Notes under the pieces: generated by a model | What the model saw: only the letters and a program-made list of their open reading frames with translations | The model's database searches: none | Told to the model about the DNA's origin: nothing | Position numbers and translations under genes: made by a program | Shown: positions 1 to 10,443 of the stretch, piece by piece | Layout of the letters: each line of letters opens with the position of its first letter | How positions within the stretch are numbered: the first letter of the stretch is position 1 | Origin: Trichobilharzia szidati | Taxonomy: Eukaryota > Platyhelminthes > Trematoda > Strigeidida > Schistosomatidae | Assembly: GCA_944472155.2 (NCBI GenBank) | Contig: OX235277.1 | Location: forward strand, 21,834,804-21,898,803 | Direction: 5' to 3' | Length of the DNA stretch: 64,000 bases

Positions 1-420
1 CAGGGTATTGAATGCATATTTTGCTTTACTGACTAAGTCTGTGCTGGATATGATATCCTTATCTGTGATACCCATATCAGTATTGAGTATACCCAGTTAC
101 ATGCGCATAAGAGACTTCTTTCAAAATTCTGCCATTCGATGGGCATTATTGCTTGTTGTCAGTAGTAGAGTATTTGCACAACGCTGGACTCTCCGCGTTC
201 ATCTGGTGTGCTCTCTCACATACCACTTTTGAGGGAAATTACCAATTCCTTTGTCTATACAGCTTTGTTTCAACTACAAGCGGCATGGATGTGGATGCTG
301 CTGGGGCCGAAGAAAGATGAGACTCTGAAACTATTGGAGAAACAATCTGCACTAAGCATAATGAACAACATATGGATTTTCAAAACTAATTTTGTGTCAG
401 TTGTTGTGTGTGCTTCACAG
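1..420. other. less A+T-rich stretch with short overlapping open frames, unidentified
   Basis: This segment is visibly less A+T-rich than what follows. Short open frames run through 8-232, 208-504 and the opposite strand, but none shows a domain I recognise. It leads directly into the candidate terminal exon at 421. It could be the last intron and exons of a gene starting outside the window, or an old mobile-element remnant. Confidence 0.3.
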
Positions 421-602
421 ACGTCGTGCATCACCAGAGGCATTTCCAACAAGCATCGGACTTTTGTCAACAGTGGCATTCACACCTTACTCAAGACGAG
501 ATGACTGAACAGAAAGGATTAACAACTCAGCCAACCAGAAAACAAAGATACTTTCGCGCGAGAGTCACCGACGAAACTATGTTTGTATCAGGCGTCCGCT
601 AA
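421..602 (+). CDS. candidate terminal exon of a gene beginning left of the window
   Basis: A pyrimidine/G-rich acceptor ending in ttcacag at 420 is followed by 60 codons open in phase 1 and a TAA at 600-602. Phase 1 is the entry phase of all micro-exons accepted elsewhere in the window. The peptide starts DVVHHQRHFQQAS and ends DETMFVSGVR; it is rich in Gln, His, Thr and Arg and has no membrane segment. AATAAA follows 99 nt after the stop. The family is not recognised. It may be the last exon of a tandem MEG-like neighbour; that is inference. Confidence 0.4.
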
Positions 603-700
603 AGTGAACACTGAGTGGCACGACACATCACTGGTGTAACCCTGATAGGAAATGACGATCCAGTCCAGTCACTGTCGCTACTCTGTCCTTCTGTCCAGCC

Positions 701-706
701 AATAAA
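701..706 (+). terminator. poly(A) signal AATAAA
   Basis: Canonical AATAAA placed about 100 nt after the stop of the candidate terminal exon at 421-602; the surrounding sequence becomes more A+T-rich beyond it. Confidence 0.4.
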
Positions 707-719
707 TTGACAAATTCGT

Positions 720-2196
720 AGTTGACTCCCTTAATTTATCTGATATTTAGCTTAGTGTTATATAAATGTCGATTATTTCTCTCTTGCTCATGCTTTTGAA
801 ATGCAATATGATGATATTATTATTTTGACATAATTCAAAGTATTTCTGAACATGATGTAGAATTTATTGAAAAGAATATTCACTTTTCAATAATCAATCT
901 TTTAAATTTTTAAATGGTCATCTTTGATGAATGCATACACACAAGTATAGGTTGTTACAATGTATAAATGACAATATCTGTGAGTATCTAGCTGAACAGT
1001 GCTTATTTCACATATATTGCTTACTTTCAAACTCACATACAGTTGTAAGTGCTATCTTATCTCTAGCTTGTTGTGCTTGAGGTTTCTCACTGTTTTCTTC
1101 AGTGCGTTGTACATCGTACACAGCTTTTTCTACTGTCGCTCATGACTTCACTTCTTTGCCTTCTGCTTCTCTCCTCCATGAAATCATGGTTATCCGCAGC
1201 GATCCATTTCTCGTTGATACCCCGGTAATCTTGATGACATCGTGGAATAAGCTTACTTTTTAATAAATTTCACATTTAATCAGAGAAATTAAGTAAGTCT
1301 GAATTTTGAATCAATAAAGTAAACAGGAATCAACAAAGATCTAAGAAAAACATCAATGACTATTCAGAAAGTAAAATAAAAGTATCTCAGTTAACATTTA
1401 AAATATGAATTTTATCGTAGCTGAAATAAATTTCAGCACTTCCTAAATACTAAGAAAATCCAAACTTGTGCGAATAGACCATACTTAATAGAGTCTGGTT
1501 ACTTTAAATTGAATGGGCACGAAGAGTGCTGAAATGAATACGAAAATTAGAGCATCCAAGATTAATCAAGTCATGTCTACTCGTAAAGTTGAATACTCAA
1601 AATTCTCAATGCCAACAAGTTGTATGACAATCATGAACGTTTTGATAACATTCTGAGTAGGTATTTAGCCTAATTCATAATGATGAATATTATTTTTATC
1701 CCCATGATGAGTTGTCATACAACTTTAAATCATCGATCAGAAAAAGTTTCTTCATTCGGGATTATTGGCAATCTCAAAGCTCATCTACTTCCACAGTTTA
1801 TTCGGATATGAGACTAAGTCCGACAGTTCTCGATTTATATTTATAAAGAAAAGTGATGGATGATAATGACTTGGATTAATTGCTTTATCAATTCATTCAA
1901 TTCTCTACTACAAAATGTACTCATAACTTAGTTTATTTTAAATGTTATTGTCTATTGTAATCTAAGTGAATAAATGTAAGTTGTTTCTGAATCTTCCACG
2001 TGTTTTGTTGCAGTGATTCTGGCAGAATATTTATACGGATCTTTTTAACAAATTATTGTTTAGTCTATCGAAATAAATGTATATAATGCTGGGAAGTTAG
2101 TACATTTCGATACATGGTGTTTTAATATTCGTGGAGTGGTGATAGGCTTTCGTTATTTTATTAAACTCAAGTCGACCTCAATATGTTCAGTTACTT
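720..2196. other. A+T-rich intergenic stretch
   Basis: No convincing gene. Two weak signals: a leader-like ATG frame at 1142 (MTSLLCLLLLSSMKSW), whose nearest donor is in phase 2, and a 9 nt block TGAATAAAT at 1967-1975 between an aag acceptor and a gtaagt donor. Confidence 0.4.
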
Positions 2197-2411
2197 GCGT
2201 CCTAAGAAGTTTCGGAAAATCAAAGACTGAATAGCCAGAAACGTATATTTATTGACTGTGAACATTATCGACTGAATAATGACGTTGAGTAATAGTGTGC
2301 ACTTTAAAGAAACATTGATGAGAAGTCTGTCTTAATGGCATGAAGTATGCACCACAAAGTAGTGAAATGTTCACTTGTGGATAAACTCACAGTGTTATAC
2401 AGTATGATTTA

Positions 2412-2456
2412 CTGATGACGTTTTGAGAACCATTTATTGGTCATTATCATATCAAT
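2412..2456 (-). ncRNA. degenerate hammerhead ribozyme, PLE type, left arm
   Basis: Read on the minus strand: stem I GAU/AUC, a hairpin with loop AAUAAAU as stem II, AAAA in place of GAAA, then CGUC before the cleavage position. The arrangement, with an almost loopless stem III (ACGU), matches hammerheads known in PLE terminal repeats. The core is mutated (AUGAUAAU in place of CUGAUGA), so activity is unlikely. Confidence 0.5.
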
Positions 2457-2756
2457 TAGTGAAATACTGATATAGCGATAAGAAACTGTCATTGGCGTGA
2501 CAATCTTAACTAATTCAGTAATTACTTTAAGTAGAAATGGTTTCAAAAACTAGAACTAAATTATCATTATCGGTGAAGTGAACGAACAGCCTGATTAATC
2601 ATAAGTGTGATCACACAAAAAGAGTAAGATTTTGATTTGACACTAGTAACTAGTGTGATGCGTCTAGTCCTCTCTTTGGTGCAGACTGAATTCTATCAGT
2701 CAGGTTGTAATGTGGCCACCATTCTAGGTAGCTCGCCATCACGGTGTACATTGTTT

Positions 2757-2934
2757 GTGATGATATTAGATGGTTGAAGGCAATCGGAAGGAAGCCTTGC
2801 ACCTAGGTTTCCTGCTAGTTGGCACTCGTCGGCAAGGCGTATCTGCGACCTTGAAGGAACTCATGTCCCTTCTGAGATTCGAACCCGCGTCACCCAGTGC
2901 TGTACTCACAGACGTTACCACCCGAATAGCTCAG
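2757..2934 (-). mobile_element. tRNA-derived SINE with hammerhead module, copy 1
   Basis: Minus-strand copy with A box TAGCTCAGTGGT and B box GGGTTCGAATCTC of an RNA polymerase III promoter, followed by a hammerhead-like fold and a tail ending in a CATCTAATATCATCAC motif. It faces the plus copy at 2921-3098 head to head. The layout (tRNA-like promoter then ribozyme) is that of the schistosome Sm-alpha family. Confidence 0.75.
2794..2838 (-). ncRNA. hammerhead-like ribozyme of SINE copy 1
   Basis: Exact mirror of the plus copy at 3017-3061, with the same departures from the catalytic consensus. Confidence 0.55.
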
Positions 2935-3098
2935 TGGTAAAGTCTGTGACTGCAGCACTGGGTGACGCGGGTTCGAATCTCAGAAGGGACATGAGTTCCT
3001 TCAAGGTCACAGATACGCCTTGCCGACGAGTGCCAACTAGCAGGAAACCTAGGTGCAAGGCTTCCTTCCGATTGCCTCCAACCATCTAATATCATCAC
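2921..3098 (+). mobile_element. tRNA-derived SINE with hammerhead module, copy 2
   Basis: A box at about 2927-2938 and B box at about 2969-2981 give an internal pol III promoter. The tRNA-like part is followed by the ribozyme module at 3017-3061 and the tail ending near 3098. It overlaps copy 1 by a few bases at the palindrome centre, so the two transcripts would diverge from one point. Confidence 0.75.
3017..3061 (+). ncRNA. hammerhead-like ribozyme of SINE copy 2
   Basis: Stem I GCCUUG/CAAGGC is perfect. The core reads CCGACGAG (consensus CUGANGAG, so U4 is C). Stem II is UGC/GCA with loop CAACUA. GAAA is intact. Stem III is ACC/GGU with a 2 nt loop. The nucleotide at the cleavage position is G (GUG) where the consensus needs not-G, and the closing pair of stem II is G-G. 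Architecture is retained, but catalysis in cis is unlikely for this exact copy. Confidence 0.6.
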
Positions 3099-3398
3099 AA
3101 ACAATGTACACCGTGATGGCGAGCTACCTAGAATGGTGGCCACATTACAACCTGACTGATAGAATTCAGTCTGCACCAAAGAGAGGACTAGACGCATCAC
3201 ACTAGTTACTAGTGTCAAATCAAAATCTTACTCTTTTTGTGTGATCACACTTATGATTAATCAGGCTGTTCGTTCACTTCACCGATAATGATAATTTAGT
3301 TCTAGTTTTTGAAACCATTTCTACTTAAAGTAATTACTGAATTAGTTAAGATTGTCACGCCAATGACAGTTTCTTATCGCTATATCAGTATTTCACTA

Positions 3399-3443
3399 AT
3401 TGATATGATAATGACCAATAAATGGTTCTCAAAACGTCATCAG
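3399..3443 (+). ncRNA. degenerate hammerhead ribozyme, PLE type, right arm
   Basis: Mirror partner of 2412-2456 in the palindrome: stem I ATTGAT/ATCAG, stem II hairpin around AATAAAT, AAAACGTC. It aligns with 49146-49189 (TTGATATGATTATGAG...GGAACGTCATCAG). Confidence 0.5.
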
Positions 3444-3744
3444 TAAATCATACTGTATAACACTGTGAGTTTATCCACAAGTGAACATTTCACTACTTTG
3501 TGGTGCATACTTCATGCCATTATGACAGACTTCTCATCAATGTTTCTTTAAAGTGCACACTATTACTCAACGTCATTATTCAGTCGATAATGTTCACAGT
3601 CAATAAATATACGTTTCTGGCTATTCAGTCTTTGATTTTCCGAAACTTCTTGGGACGCGTGTATCTTCATCTGCTCTAGTTGCTAAGTTCGATTTCATGA
3701 TGAAATATAAATTGCTCACTTCTTTATCATTCATTACTCTTTTT

Positions 3745-3923
3745 GTGATGATATTAGATGGTTGAAGGCAATCGGAAGGAAGCCTTGCACCTAGGTTTCC
3801 TGCTAGTTGGCACTCGTCGGCAAGGCGTATCTGCAACCTTGAAGGAACTCATGTCCCTTCTGAGATTCGAACCCGCGTCACCCAGTGCTGCACTCACAGA
3901 CGTTACCACCCGAATAGCTCAGT
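3745..3923 (-). mobile_element. tRNA-derived SINE with hammerhead module, copy 3
   Basis: Minus-strand copy nearly identical to copy 1; its ribozyme module lies at 3782-3826 with the same core changes. Confidence 0.75.
3782..3826 (-). ncRNA. hammerhead-like ribozyme of SINE copy 3
   Basis: GCCUUG/CAAGGC stem I, CCGACGAG core, GAAA, GUG cleavage triplet, as in the other three palindrome copies. Confidence 0.55.
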
Positions 3924-4087
3924 GGTAACGTCTGTGACTGCAGCACTAGGTGACGCGGGTTCGAATCTCAGAAGGGACATGAGTTCCTTCAAGGTTGCAG
4001 ATACGCCTTGCCGACGAGTGCCAACTAGCAGGAAACCTAGGTGCAAGGCTTCCTTCCGATTGCCTTCAACCATCTAATATCATCACA
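3909..4087 (+). mobile_element. tRNA-derived SINE with hammerhead module, copy 4
   Basis: Plus-strand copy with A box, B box and ribozyme module (4005-4049). Tail reads CCATCTAATATCATCAC followed by AAAAAGAGTAA. Confidence 0.75.
4005..4049 (+). ncRNA. hammerhead-like ribozyme of SINE copy 4
   Basis: Same fold and same three consensus departures (U4 to C, G-G at the base of stem II, G at the cleavage position) as 3017-3061. Confidence 0.55.
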
Positions 4088-4615
4088 AAAAGAGTAATGA
4101 ATGATAAAGAAGTGAGCAATTTATATTTCATCATGAAATCGAACTTAGCAACTAGAGCAGATGAAGATACACGGAATTTTTTTGAATATGAACACCTTTA
4201 ATTAACAATATCAAAAACTTTCCACTGACTTGATAGTACCCACATATGAATAATGCCTCACATAATTTTTACCTAATGTTCAACAGAGAAACTCCGCGGG
4301 AAATTCTCACCACAAACAACAGTTGCCGCTCATTTGTCATGATATCATTGTCGTCACAGGAGTATTTAATGTCTTTTAATTGAAATCAACAATTAGAAAA
4401 GTGAATCTTAGTTGAATGAGAACCGCGTTTGAAATGTATGCGTGTTATTTATTGAATAGTAACCAGAGAACTATCCCGTTGTTGAGTAACCACACAAGCA
4501 TGATTCGAGCTAAATGTTTAATATTTGACATGATTTGTCAACTGCATGCATAAAGTATAATAGTTGAAGATAATCAGACATAATTATTTGCCGAATATCA
4601 TGTCGAATAAATCAG

Positions 4616-4624
4616 ACAACGATG
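4616..4624 (+). CDS. weak candidate micro-exon, 9 nt
   Basis: ACAACGATG between aaatcag and gtaagc. In phase 1 it reads D-N-D. The acceptor has a poor pyrimidine tract, so this may be chance. Confidence 0.2.
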
Positions 4625-4810
4625 GTAAGCTTTTGTTGAAACAGTATATTGTTATTTTCGCTTTAAATAAAACCAGTCAAATGAACGCAATCCTTTTATC
4701 ATTGATCTTCAAATGGCTCAAACACAATAATCAATTATTCCTCCGTAAATGAAATAAACAACGATACAAATCAGAATCTGTAAAGTTTTCTCTTACTGCG
4801 TTGCCTACAG

Positions 4811-4849
4811 GAAATCCTAATTCCCTTAATACAAGTCAGTATTTCACAG
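4811..4849 (+). CDS. candidate micro-exon, 39 nt
   Basis: A strong acceptor (tcttactgcgttgcctacag) opens a block ending CACAG before gtgacg. Length 39 is divisible by three; in phase 1 it is open and reads GNPNSLNTSQYFT, rich in Asn, Ser and Thr. It lies 222 nt before the candidate terminal exon at 5072. Confidence 0.4.
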
Positions 4850-5071
4850 GTGACGGTTAGACGCTATATCCGTCATCAGTCTGTTCAAAACACCGCATTA
4901 ATTGTAGTCAATTAGAATAGTTCGATTATCTGAATATATGCTGTGGTAAAACATGAAACAGGATTAAAGAGAAATGTTCAGAATCAGTAACATCGTATGC
5001 ATTGACAATCCATCTGCTCACCGTATTTCCCTTTAAATTACATAGTTAATTAACTTCTATTGTCTTCTCAG

Positions 5072-5208
5072 TAAAAGAGCATATCACTCACAACGCTAGG
5101 CTGAAAAACAAGTTCGTATATATACATACATATCTATCAATCTTATTTTATGCTAACATATGCACACATTTATGTATATATAAACACATATCTAAAGTCA
5201 GGACATAA
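5072..5208 (+). CDS. candidate terminal exon, 45 codons
   Basis: Very good acceptor (ttctattgtcttctcag). Phase 1 is open through 45 codons (VKEHITHNARLKNKF ... HISKVRT) to TAA at 5206-5208. AATAAA sits at 5495-5500. With 4811-4849 it could form the 3' end of a small MEG-like gene; no phase-1 first exon was found upstream, where the palindromes lie. Confidence 0.4.
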
Positions 5209-5346
5209 ACAACTAGGAAGTTATATGATTTGAAGCTAGTGCGATTAGAACATACATGAAGATAACATAACTCTTCTCAAAGTCTAAATTATGAGTAAAA
5301 ACATCGTCTGAAGTTATAGTTGAGACAAACATTTTCTGAATTCAAG

Positions 5347-5355
5347 TTATCTCAT
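5347..5355 (+). CDS. candidate micro-exon, 9 nt
   Basis: TTATCTCAT between attttctgaattcaag and gtaagt. Phase-1 reading V-I-S. The acceptor ends in aag, less favoured than cag or tag. Confidence 0.3.
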
Positions 5356-6156
5356 GTAAGTAATATTTTACTGGACGGTACAAAAATATGTAATATTTTT
5401 TGTTGATACATGGAGCATATTCAATATAACTGGTCATGTGGCTTTTGATAAAGCGAACAGTTTAATACGCTGTCTCCCCTGTACAACAGTATGTAATAAA
5501 TGAAATTTATGACTTTTCCCTAATGACATTTGCTAACGAATGGATGTTCAACCACAGTTGAATTGTATGTGTAGTTCAATATTTGAACACTTATTGTCAT
5601 GACCAATATGAATAAGACACATTCATGATAATCACTCAGACTGAACCAAATATATTCCTGTTATGTGTCTTTTACGAAGGATGTTCTGGTGTATTCACTG
5701 GAAAGTATGTTCATTTGAAAAGTACCTACCATTTGAGGATCGAAATGAGAAGCCGCGCCCAAATCTTACTTTTGGTAATTACGGAATAGAGTAAACATTC
5801 GTGACACCCTTTTATGATCTAAAATACTCCAATTGATGAAAAATGTAATATGGCTGATTGTTATATATACGTATATATATTTATTTATTTATTTCCCGTT
5901 CAACTGGATATATGACAAAGTGAAACTGTATATTTAACTGGATGAAATAACAACCTTAATTAAAAATATATTTTCCTACTAATTAATTTTGATAATAAAG
6001 TATTTATGATGTTACATATTGCCACAGTGCTACTGTTTCATACAGGCGTTAATGAAATGTGCATACACAATGACATCAGTATTTGATTTGAGCAAAATTT
6101 ATACATTTGGTTACAATAGACGACTGACTTCCGTTTTGACACATGGGTACATTCAG

Positions 6157-6165
6157 ATTTTTACG
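6157..6165 (+). CDS. candidate micro-exon, 9 nt
   Basis: ATTTTTACG lies between gggtacattcag and a consensus gtgagt donor. Phase-1 reading D-F-Y. Confidence 0.4.
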
Positions 6166-7472
6166 GTGAGTTGTATAGTCAATTAAAATATGTTGATTGC
6201 ATGCTAGAACGCCATAGCCACTTCAATTCATTCATTACGGAAATATAGGACCTTATATTCTAGATTATCTGTTTTTATTTTCTAAACTTTTCGAAACGTA
6301 AAGTTTTTTATCCTGTCATTCATAATGATTGTCTGTTTAAAGTGGGCTGTCATTGAGCATTGCACATACAACCGGATACCTGTTATTCTCTTCTTCCCTT
6401 TTATCTACCAACTGAATCGCATGTATAAATTTCTCACTTTCTCATCATCCAGTACGTTGTTAGTTCGCAAATAAATTGAAGTATCAAAAGATCTACAAAA
6501 TTTACTTTCAGTCAGTCATCCAGACACTTCGAGGAAGAACACTTTGATGAGTAACAGATGTAAGGAATAACAGTACGACTGAAAGACAGAGAAGGCGGAT
6601 GAAAACAGTTCATAGAATAATGATGGTTCCATCGAAAACGTTTACTGCGCATGAAGTGTGCGTAAGACAGAAGAACTGCAAACTGATACCTCAAACACGG
6701 AGTTTGAAAAAACCTTCTATCTGCAATCCTTGCTTGAATGTTATTATGCGACTATTCTGAAACCCTTGTCGAATTATATACAAAATTAAGGAGGAATTTT
6801 CGTGAGAGTCTGAATGCTTCACTTGATGAAGACGCAATCTGCTTATTCATTATGTCAATAGGTTGAATGGTTGCCGCATAACTCAGTAAATGCGATTAAC
6901 ACGACTCGAACAGTTAAACAGCTGCATGAAATCTGGTGTCGGAAAATGAGTTATTTTGTTTGCATATCAAAGTGGTGGTTACCAAGGTTGAGCCATCAGT
7001 TTTGCAAGTGACGGTTTGATCCTGGATCTTCTACCATATGAAGATTGTCATACGTAAAAATGCTTTAACTGCTTACTTTGAGTTCATATTGCATAATAGT
7101 CTGAAACCACACATTAGAGTTAGCTCAGCTATAACAATAGTAGAAATCATATCACATATGTTGTGTTTATTCATTTCTTTACTCTATCTACATTTAAAAT
7201 CACGTAGTCTCTTTAAATTGCCTGTTTATCGTGAATGCAAATCAGTTGCATTTCAAGGCTTCGAGCACGCATGTGAATACAAACATATATTCATGTGACC
7301 TTATGCATATATATGTATATATAATCGGACGATCACAATATCGAATGTTCTATAAGCATCGATTTTGTGCTATTCAGATATGTATTTGAAAAAATTAGAT
7401 ATATTTGCACATTTGTACTATGATTCTGAAGAAAATACATTTTAAGTTCCAGGTGTTACCTAAATATTTCAG

Positions 7473-7490
7473 ACTTTAGTACGAAAAGAA
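7473..7490 (+). CDS. candidate micro-exon, 18 nt
   Basis: ACTTTAGTACGAAAAGAA between cctaaatatttcag and gtgagt. Phase-1 reading D-F-S-T-K-R. Consensus sites on both sides. With 5347 and 6157 it could feed the terminal exon at 9558. Confidence 0.45.
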
Positions 7491-9557
7491 GTGAGTTTTT
7501 AGAATAATATCAAACATTTATTTTGAAAATGATTTCAGTGATTCTTGACATCGATTGAATACAAGCAAAAGTTTGCCTGATATTATCATTATTACGAGTG
7601 GTGGGGCTCAGATTAAAATTAACTAACCAGAATGAAGTAGTGTTGTGGTCAATTCACGTGACGACGCTTATTATGATAATAAAATACGTAAGTGTTCATA
7701 ATAATTTCCCTTTATACTATATTTTCAAAAATACTGACATTAGAGTTATCGAGCGTCTATGTTGGCGTACTCATGGTAACACAATATATCACAACAGTAA
7801 AATCATTTTTTTGATGATAAGTGTCATTGATACAAGAATGATGCAGTTAAAATCGCACGTTATGAGCATTATGGTATTTCAAGTCACTTCATGTATTCAA
7901 TCAGTTCAGCATAACTGTATAACTAGTATAGTCTGATATACACTGTATGACAAGGCTGTCTCGTGCAGTCTTGGAGATGTGAGATTGACAAAATTAACTT
8001 TCAGCTAATAGCATCAGGCGCATTGATTACGGATACGGTTTGTTCTATTGGTGCATTACTGTTGAAAGTTTAGCATGGCTCTGTGCTGGTTGATATTTGA
8101 TAAAGTGATCATTTCTACGATTTGAAACCTCTTTTCAATAGCATCTATTAAATGAAATGCGTAACCTTACTCTACATCTCCGCCAAATTTGAATATTCTG
8201 CGAAGTTCAACAGTTGAACAGTTACCATAACGAGCCATTGAATTATAAAGAATTGTTAATCAGTTTGCAAGTGATGGCATAGTCTCGGAAGGTTTTCGCT
8301 TTGTTCACACCGTCTTATATTTTGCCACAATTAGATTCCGACATTCATTGTTATCTTCTGTCTGTCACATTTATTATTGAGGAGTTTTGGGAGGTCATCT
8401 CCAAATTGACGTCGCTAATTATTGCTCGGATTATATTGTAACAACAGAAGACTAGGGCCAGGCAACAGATCGTTTATTTAGGAAATCAACAGATATTTAT
8501 AGATTTTTATGTACATTATTATAGATTATTGTTATGAAACAAACACAGTTTTCTGACTGGTGGTTTCTCGCTGAACGTTAATCTTTCATCTCTTTGCTGT
8601 CTACCCATTTTGGCTAGCAGGCAGCTCTCACCACAATAGGATATAGCTATTATAATTTAATTCAACCCCTGGAATAATCTTTGCTGATAAATGGAAGCGT
8701 AATATCTTTTGTAATCACTTGCCTAATGCCCAATTTACTTTAATCAATTCCACTATCTGTTAACAATGCGTTCTGCATGACAGTTACTTCGAAGATAATT
8801 TTGGCTCGGTTGTTAAAGTGATCATACTGAGCAATCTGATAAACTAGAACCACTTTCATCAGTCATTACACTATCTGATATTAGTCATCTTGTCGCCTAA
8901 AAGAAGAGAAACGGAATTGGCAATGACTTTGAGTAACATGCGCTTATAAAGTCTACAATATGAGCCGTGACTTTCCAGTGTAAGAGTGGCAGGAAATCCT
9001 TCAAAATTTGTGATATAGTTTCCCTTTTGGGTCAACAAGAACACCATCAAACCTTATCTAATTTACTAGCTTATAGCCGGGAAAAATAAAGGAGAGTTGA
9101 GTTTATTGCCAGTAGCATGATAATGCATTACTGAGTATCGAATCTGACACCTTGATTCTGTTAGGTGACCAAATCTGGATTTGGAGTAAAACGATATGAG
9201 GACAAGTCGATGACACTGCATACCAATTCCCTTATGGTTTACTTATTACAAGATAACTGAATGGCTAAGTTAAACAACAGGCTGCATTTGTTAAACGCGT
9301 ATGTTTTGTTTCCTTTTTCCCAGTTCAAACTCCTTTATTTCAATTTTGTCAACATGAATTTATGTATCAACTCAGCTAAAATAAGTATGTTAATATTTCA
9401 AAATGTGCTGTTTTAAACAATTCACACTTTGATGCATATAAACAAAGACTAAATTAAAGAAAATGAAAACAGTAATACAAATTCTTCTAAATACAAAAGG
9501 CAGCAACCATATATGGACCTATCATGTTCAACCTGTGGTAATTTTATTGACTTTCAG

Positions 9558-9757
9558 GTATTATTGAAACCGTAGTCACTCCGGCAAATTTAACTTTTAA
9601 ACTTGAGTTTTGCACACTATGCATCAGATATCGCTTTTATGTAACCTCAGAGCATAATAATAGAACTGCTGTCATAATTTATGTCAACAGAGAAAGTGGT
9701 TTTCACTGTCTAAATGATAAAAACTATCGTGAACCTTCTTCAGAAATCTTGTTTTGA
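9558..9757 (+). CDS. candidate terminal exon, 66 codons
   Basis: Acceptor attttattgactttcag, then phase 1 open through 66 codons to TGA at 9755-9757. The peptide begins GIIETVVTPANLTFKLEF, contains one NRT and one NLT glycosylation-like triplet and several Cys, and ends EPSSEILF. It has no internal Met, so ATG-based ORF calling would miss it. ATTAAA is at 10015-10020. Family not recognised. Confidence 0.45.
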
Positions 9758-10049
9758 AAGGTTCCATTTGTTAACTCATTCTCCTTTCAATATATTCTAG
9801 TCAGTTCATCTCAAAATACACTTTACAAATTAAATATTTGCATGAAGCAAAATTCAGCTGCATTTCTTCGAAAATAGTCTCATTACAAAAATTATTGTCG
9901 TCTTGAAGTTAAATTTTCGCCTCGTAAACACCAAGAACCTGTTATTTATTCCACACTCCACATCTTCATTCCTGCATTGTATAATAATCTCAACAGTTCC
10001 CTTGATTTTTAAACATTAAAACGTCTTACATATTTACAATTTTCACCAG

Positions 10050-10058
10050 GAGAAATAG
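10050..10058 (+). CDS. candidate micro-exon, 9 nt
   Basis: GAGAAATAG between acaattttcaccag and gtatgc, phase-1 reading G-E-I. The micro-exon at 37099 (GTGAAATAG) encodes the same tripeptide. It lies between a candidate terminal exon and a leader-like exon, so its gene is unclear. Confidence 0.4.
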   Translation, partial: EK

Positions 10059-10391
10059 GTATGCAAAATATTTTTTCTGTGATATCAAAATGTATTTATC
10101 TCGAAATAGAATTACTATTTATAACGGTGGAGTAACATATTGCATTATCGAAATTACTTCACATCACTTGGTCATGCCACCAGCTCATTAAGAAATATTG
10201 CACACTAATAAAGTGAAGTCCACTGTCTCAAATAATGCAGTAGCTTTATTGAAATTTTGCATTTTCTGAAATTTAAAGCAAATTAAAAGTTGTGGAAAAT
10301 TAATAGATACTTAGTTAGCGTAATAATTACGCAATCGATATGCCTAATAAGCAGCCACCATTTGGGCAAAATCATTTAATAATATAAACAT

Positions 10392-10443
10392 ATGTTTGTA
10401 ATACTCCTAGTTACATTTCTTTTCATATCAATGAGTCAATTTA
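10392..10443 (+). CDS. leader exon (signal peptide) of the 10.4-14.7 kb gene
   Basis: ATG at 10392 starts a hydrophobic leader, MFVILLVTFLFISMSQF, ending in phase 1 before gtgggc. The donor keeps G at +5 but is not optimal. No clear TATA box was found. The frame stays open beyond the donor to 10598, so an unspliced reading is possible but loses its secretory look. Confidence 0.45.

Larger units (their letters stand above)
2197..3658. repeat. 1.46 kb near-perfect palindrome (composite element)
   Basis: The left arm from gcgtcctaagaag (2197) is complementary to the right arm ending cttcttgggacgc (3658), centred near 2927/2928 with a spacer of about 12 nt. The arms differ by a handful of substitutions (for example tgtactcac against gactgca, gtcttaatg against cattatgac). 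That argues against a simple read-hairpin artefact. The core is a head-to-head pair of tRNA-derived SINEs; the outer arms contain a sequence homologous to the terminal repeats of the PLE at 47251-49234, including its degenerate hammerhead. Confidence 0.9.
3658..4173. repeat. second palindrome, 0.5 kb, abutting the first
   Basis: cgtgtatcttcatctg (3658) pairs with cagatgaagatacacg (ending 4173), centre near 3915/3916. It holds the same head-to-head SINE pair but different outer arms of about 87 bp. It starts on the base where the first palindrome ends. Confidence 0.9.
5510..9550. other. mostly intron-like or intergenic A+T-rich DNA
   Basis: Apart from the two candidate exons at 6157 and 7473 I see no gene. 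Open frames at 6512-6694, 7038-7298 and 7598-7936 have no recognisable domain and a composition like the surrounding DNA. Confidence 0.5.

Noticed and set aside
1142..1226. Leader exon MTSLLCLLLLSSMKSW
   Set aside because: Hydrophobic and attractive, but its only reasonable donor (gtaatc at 1225) is phase 2, which closes the following candidate exons.
1967..1975. 9 nt micro-exon TGAATAAAT
   Set aside because: Donor is good, but the acceptor is aag with a mixed tract and no neighbour supports it; kept only as a remark.
2931..4201. Open frames inside the palindromes (2931-3218, 3621-3836, 3995-4201)
   Set aside because: They are translations of the inverted SINE copies; two share an identical N-terminal part because the SINE is duplicated.
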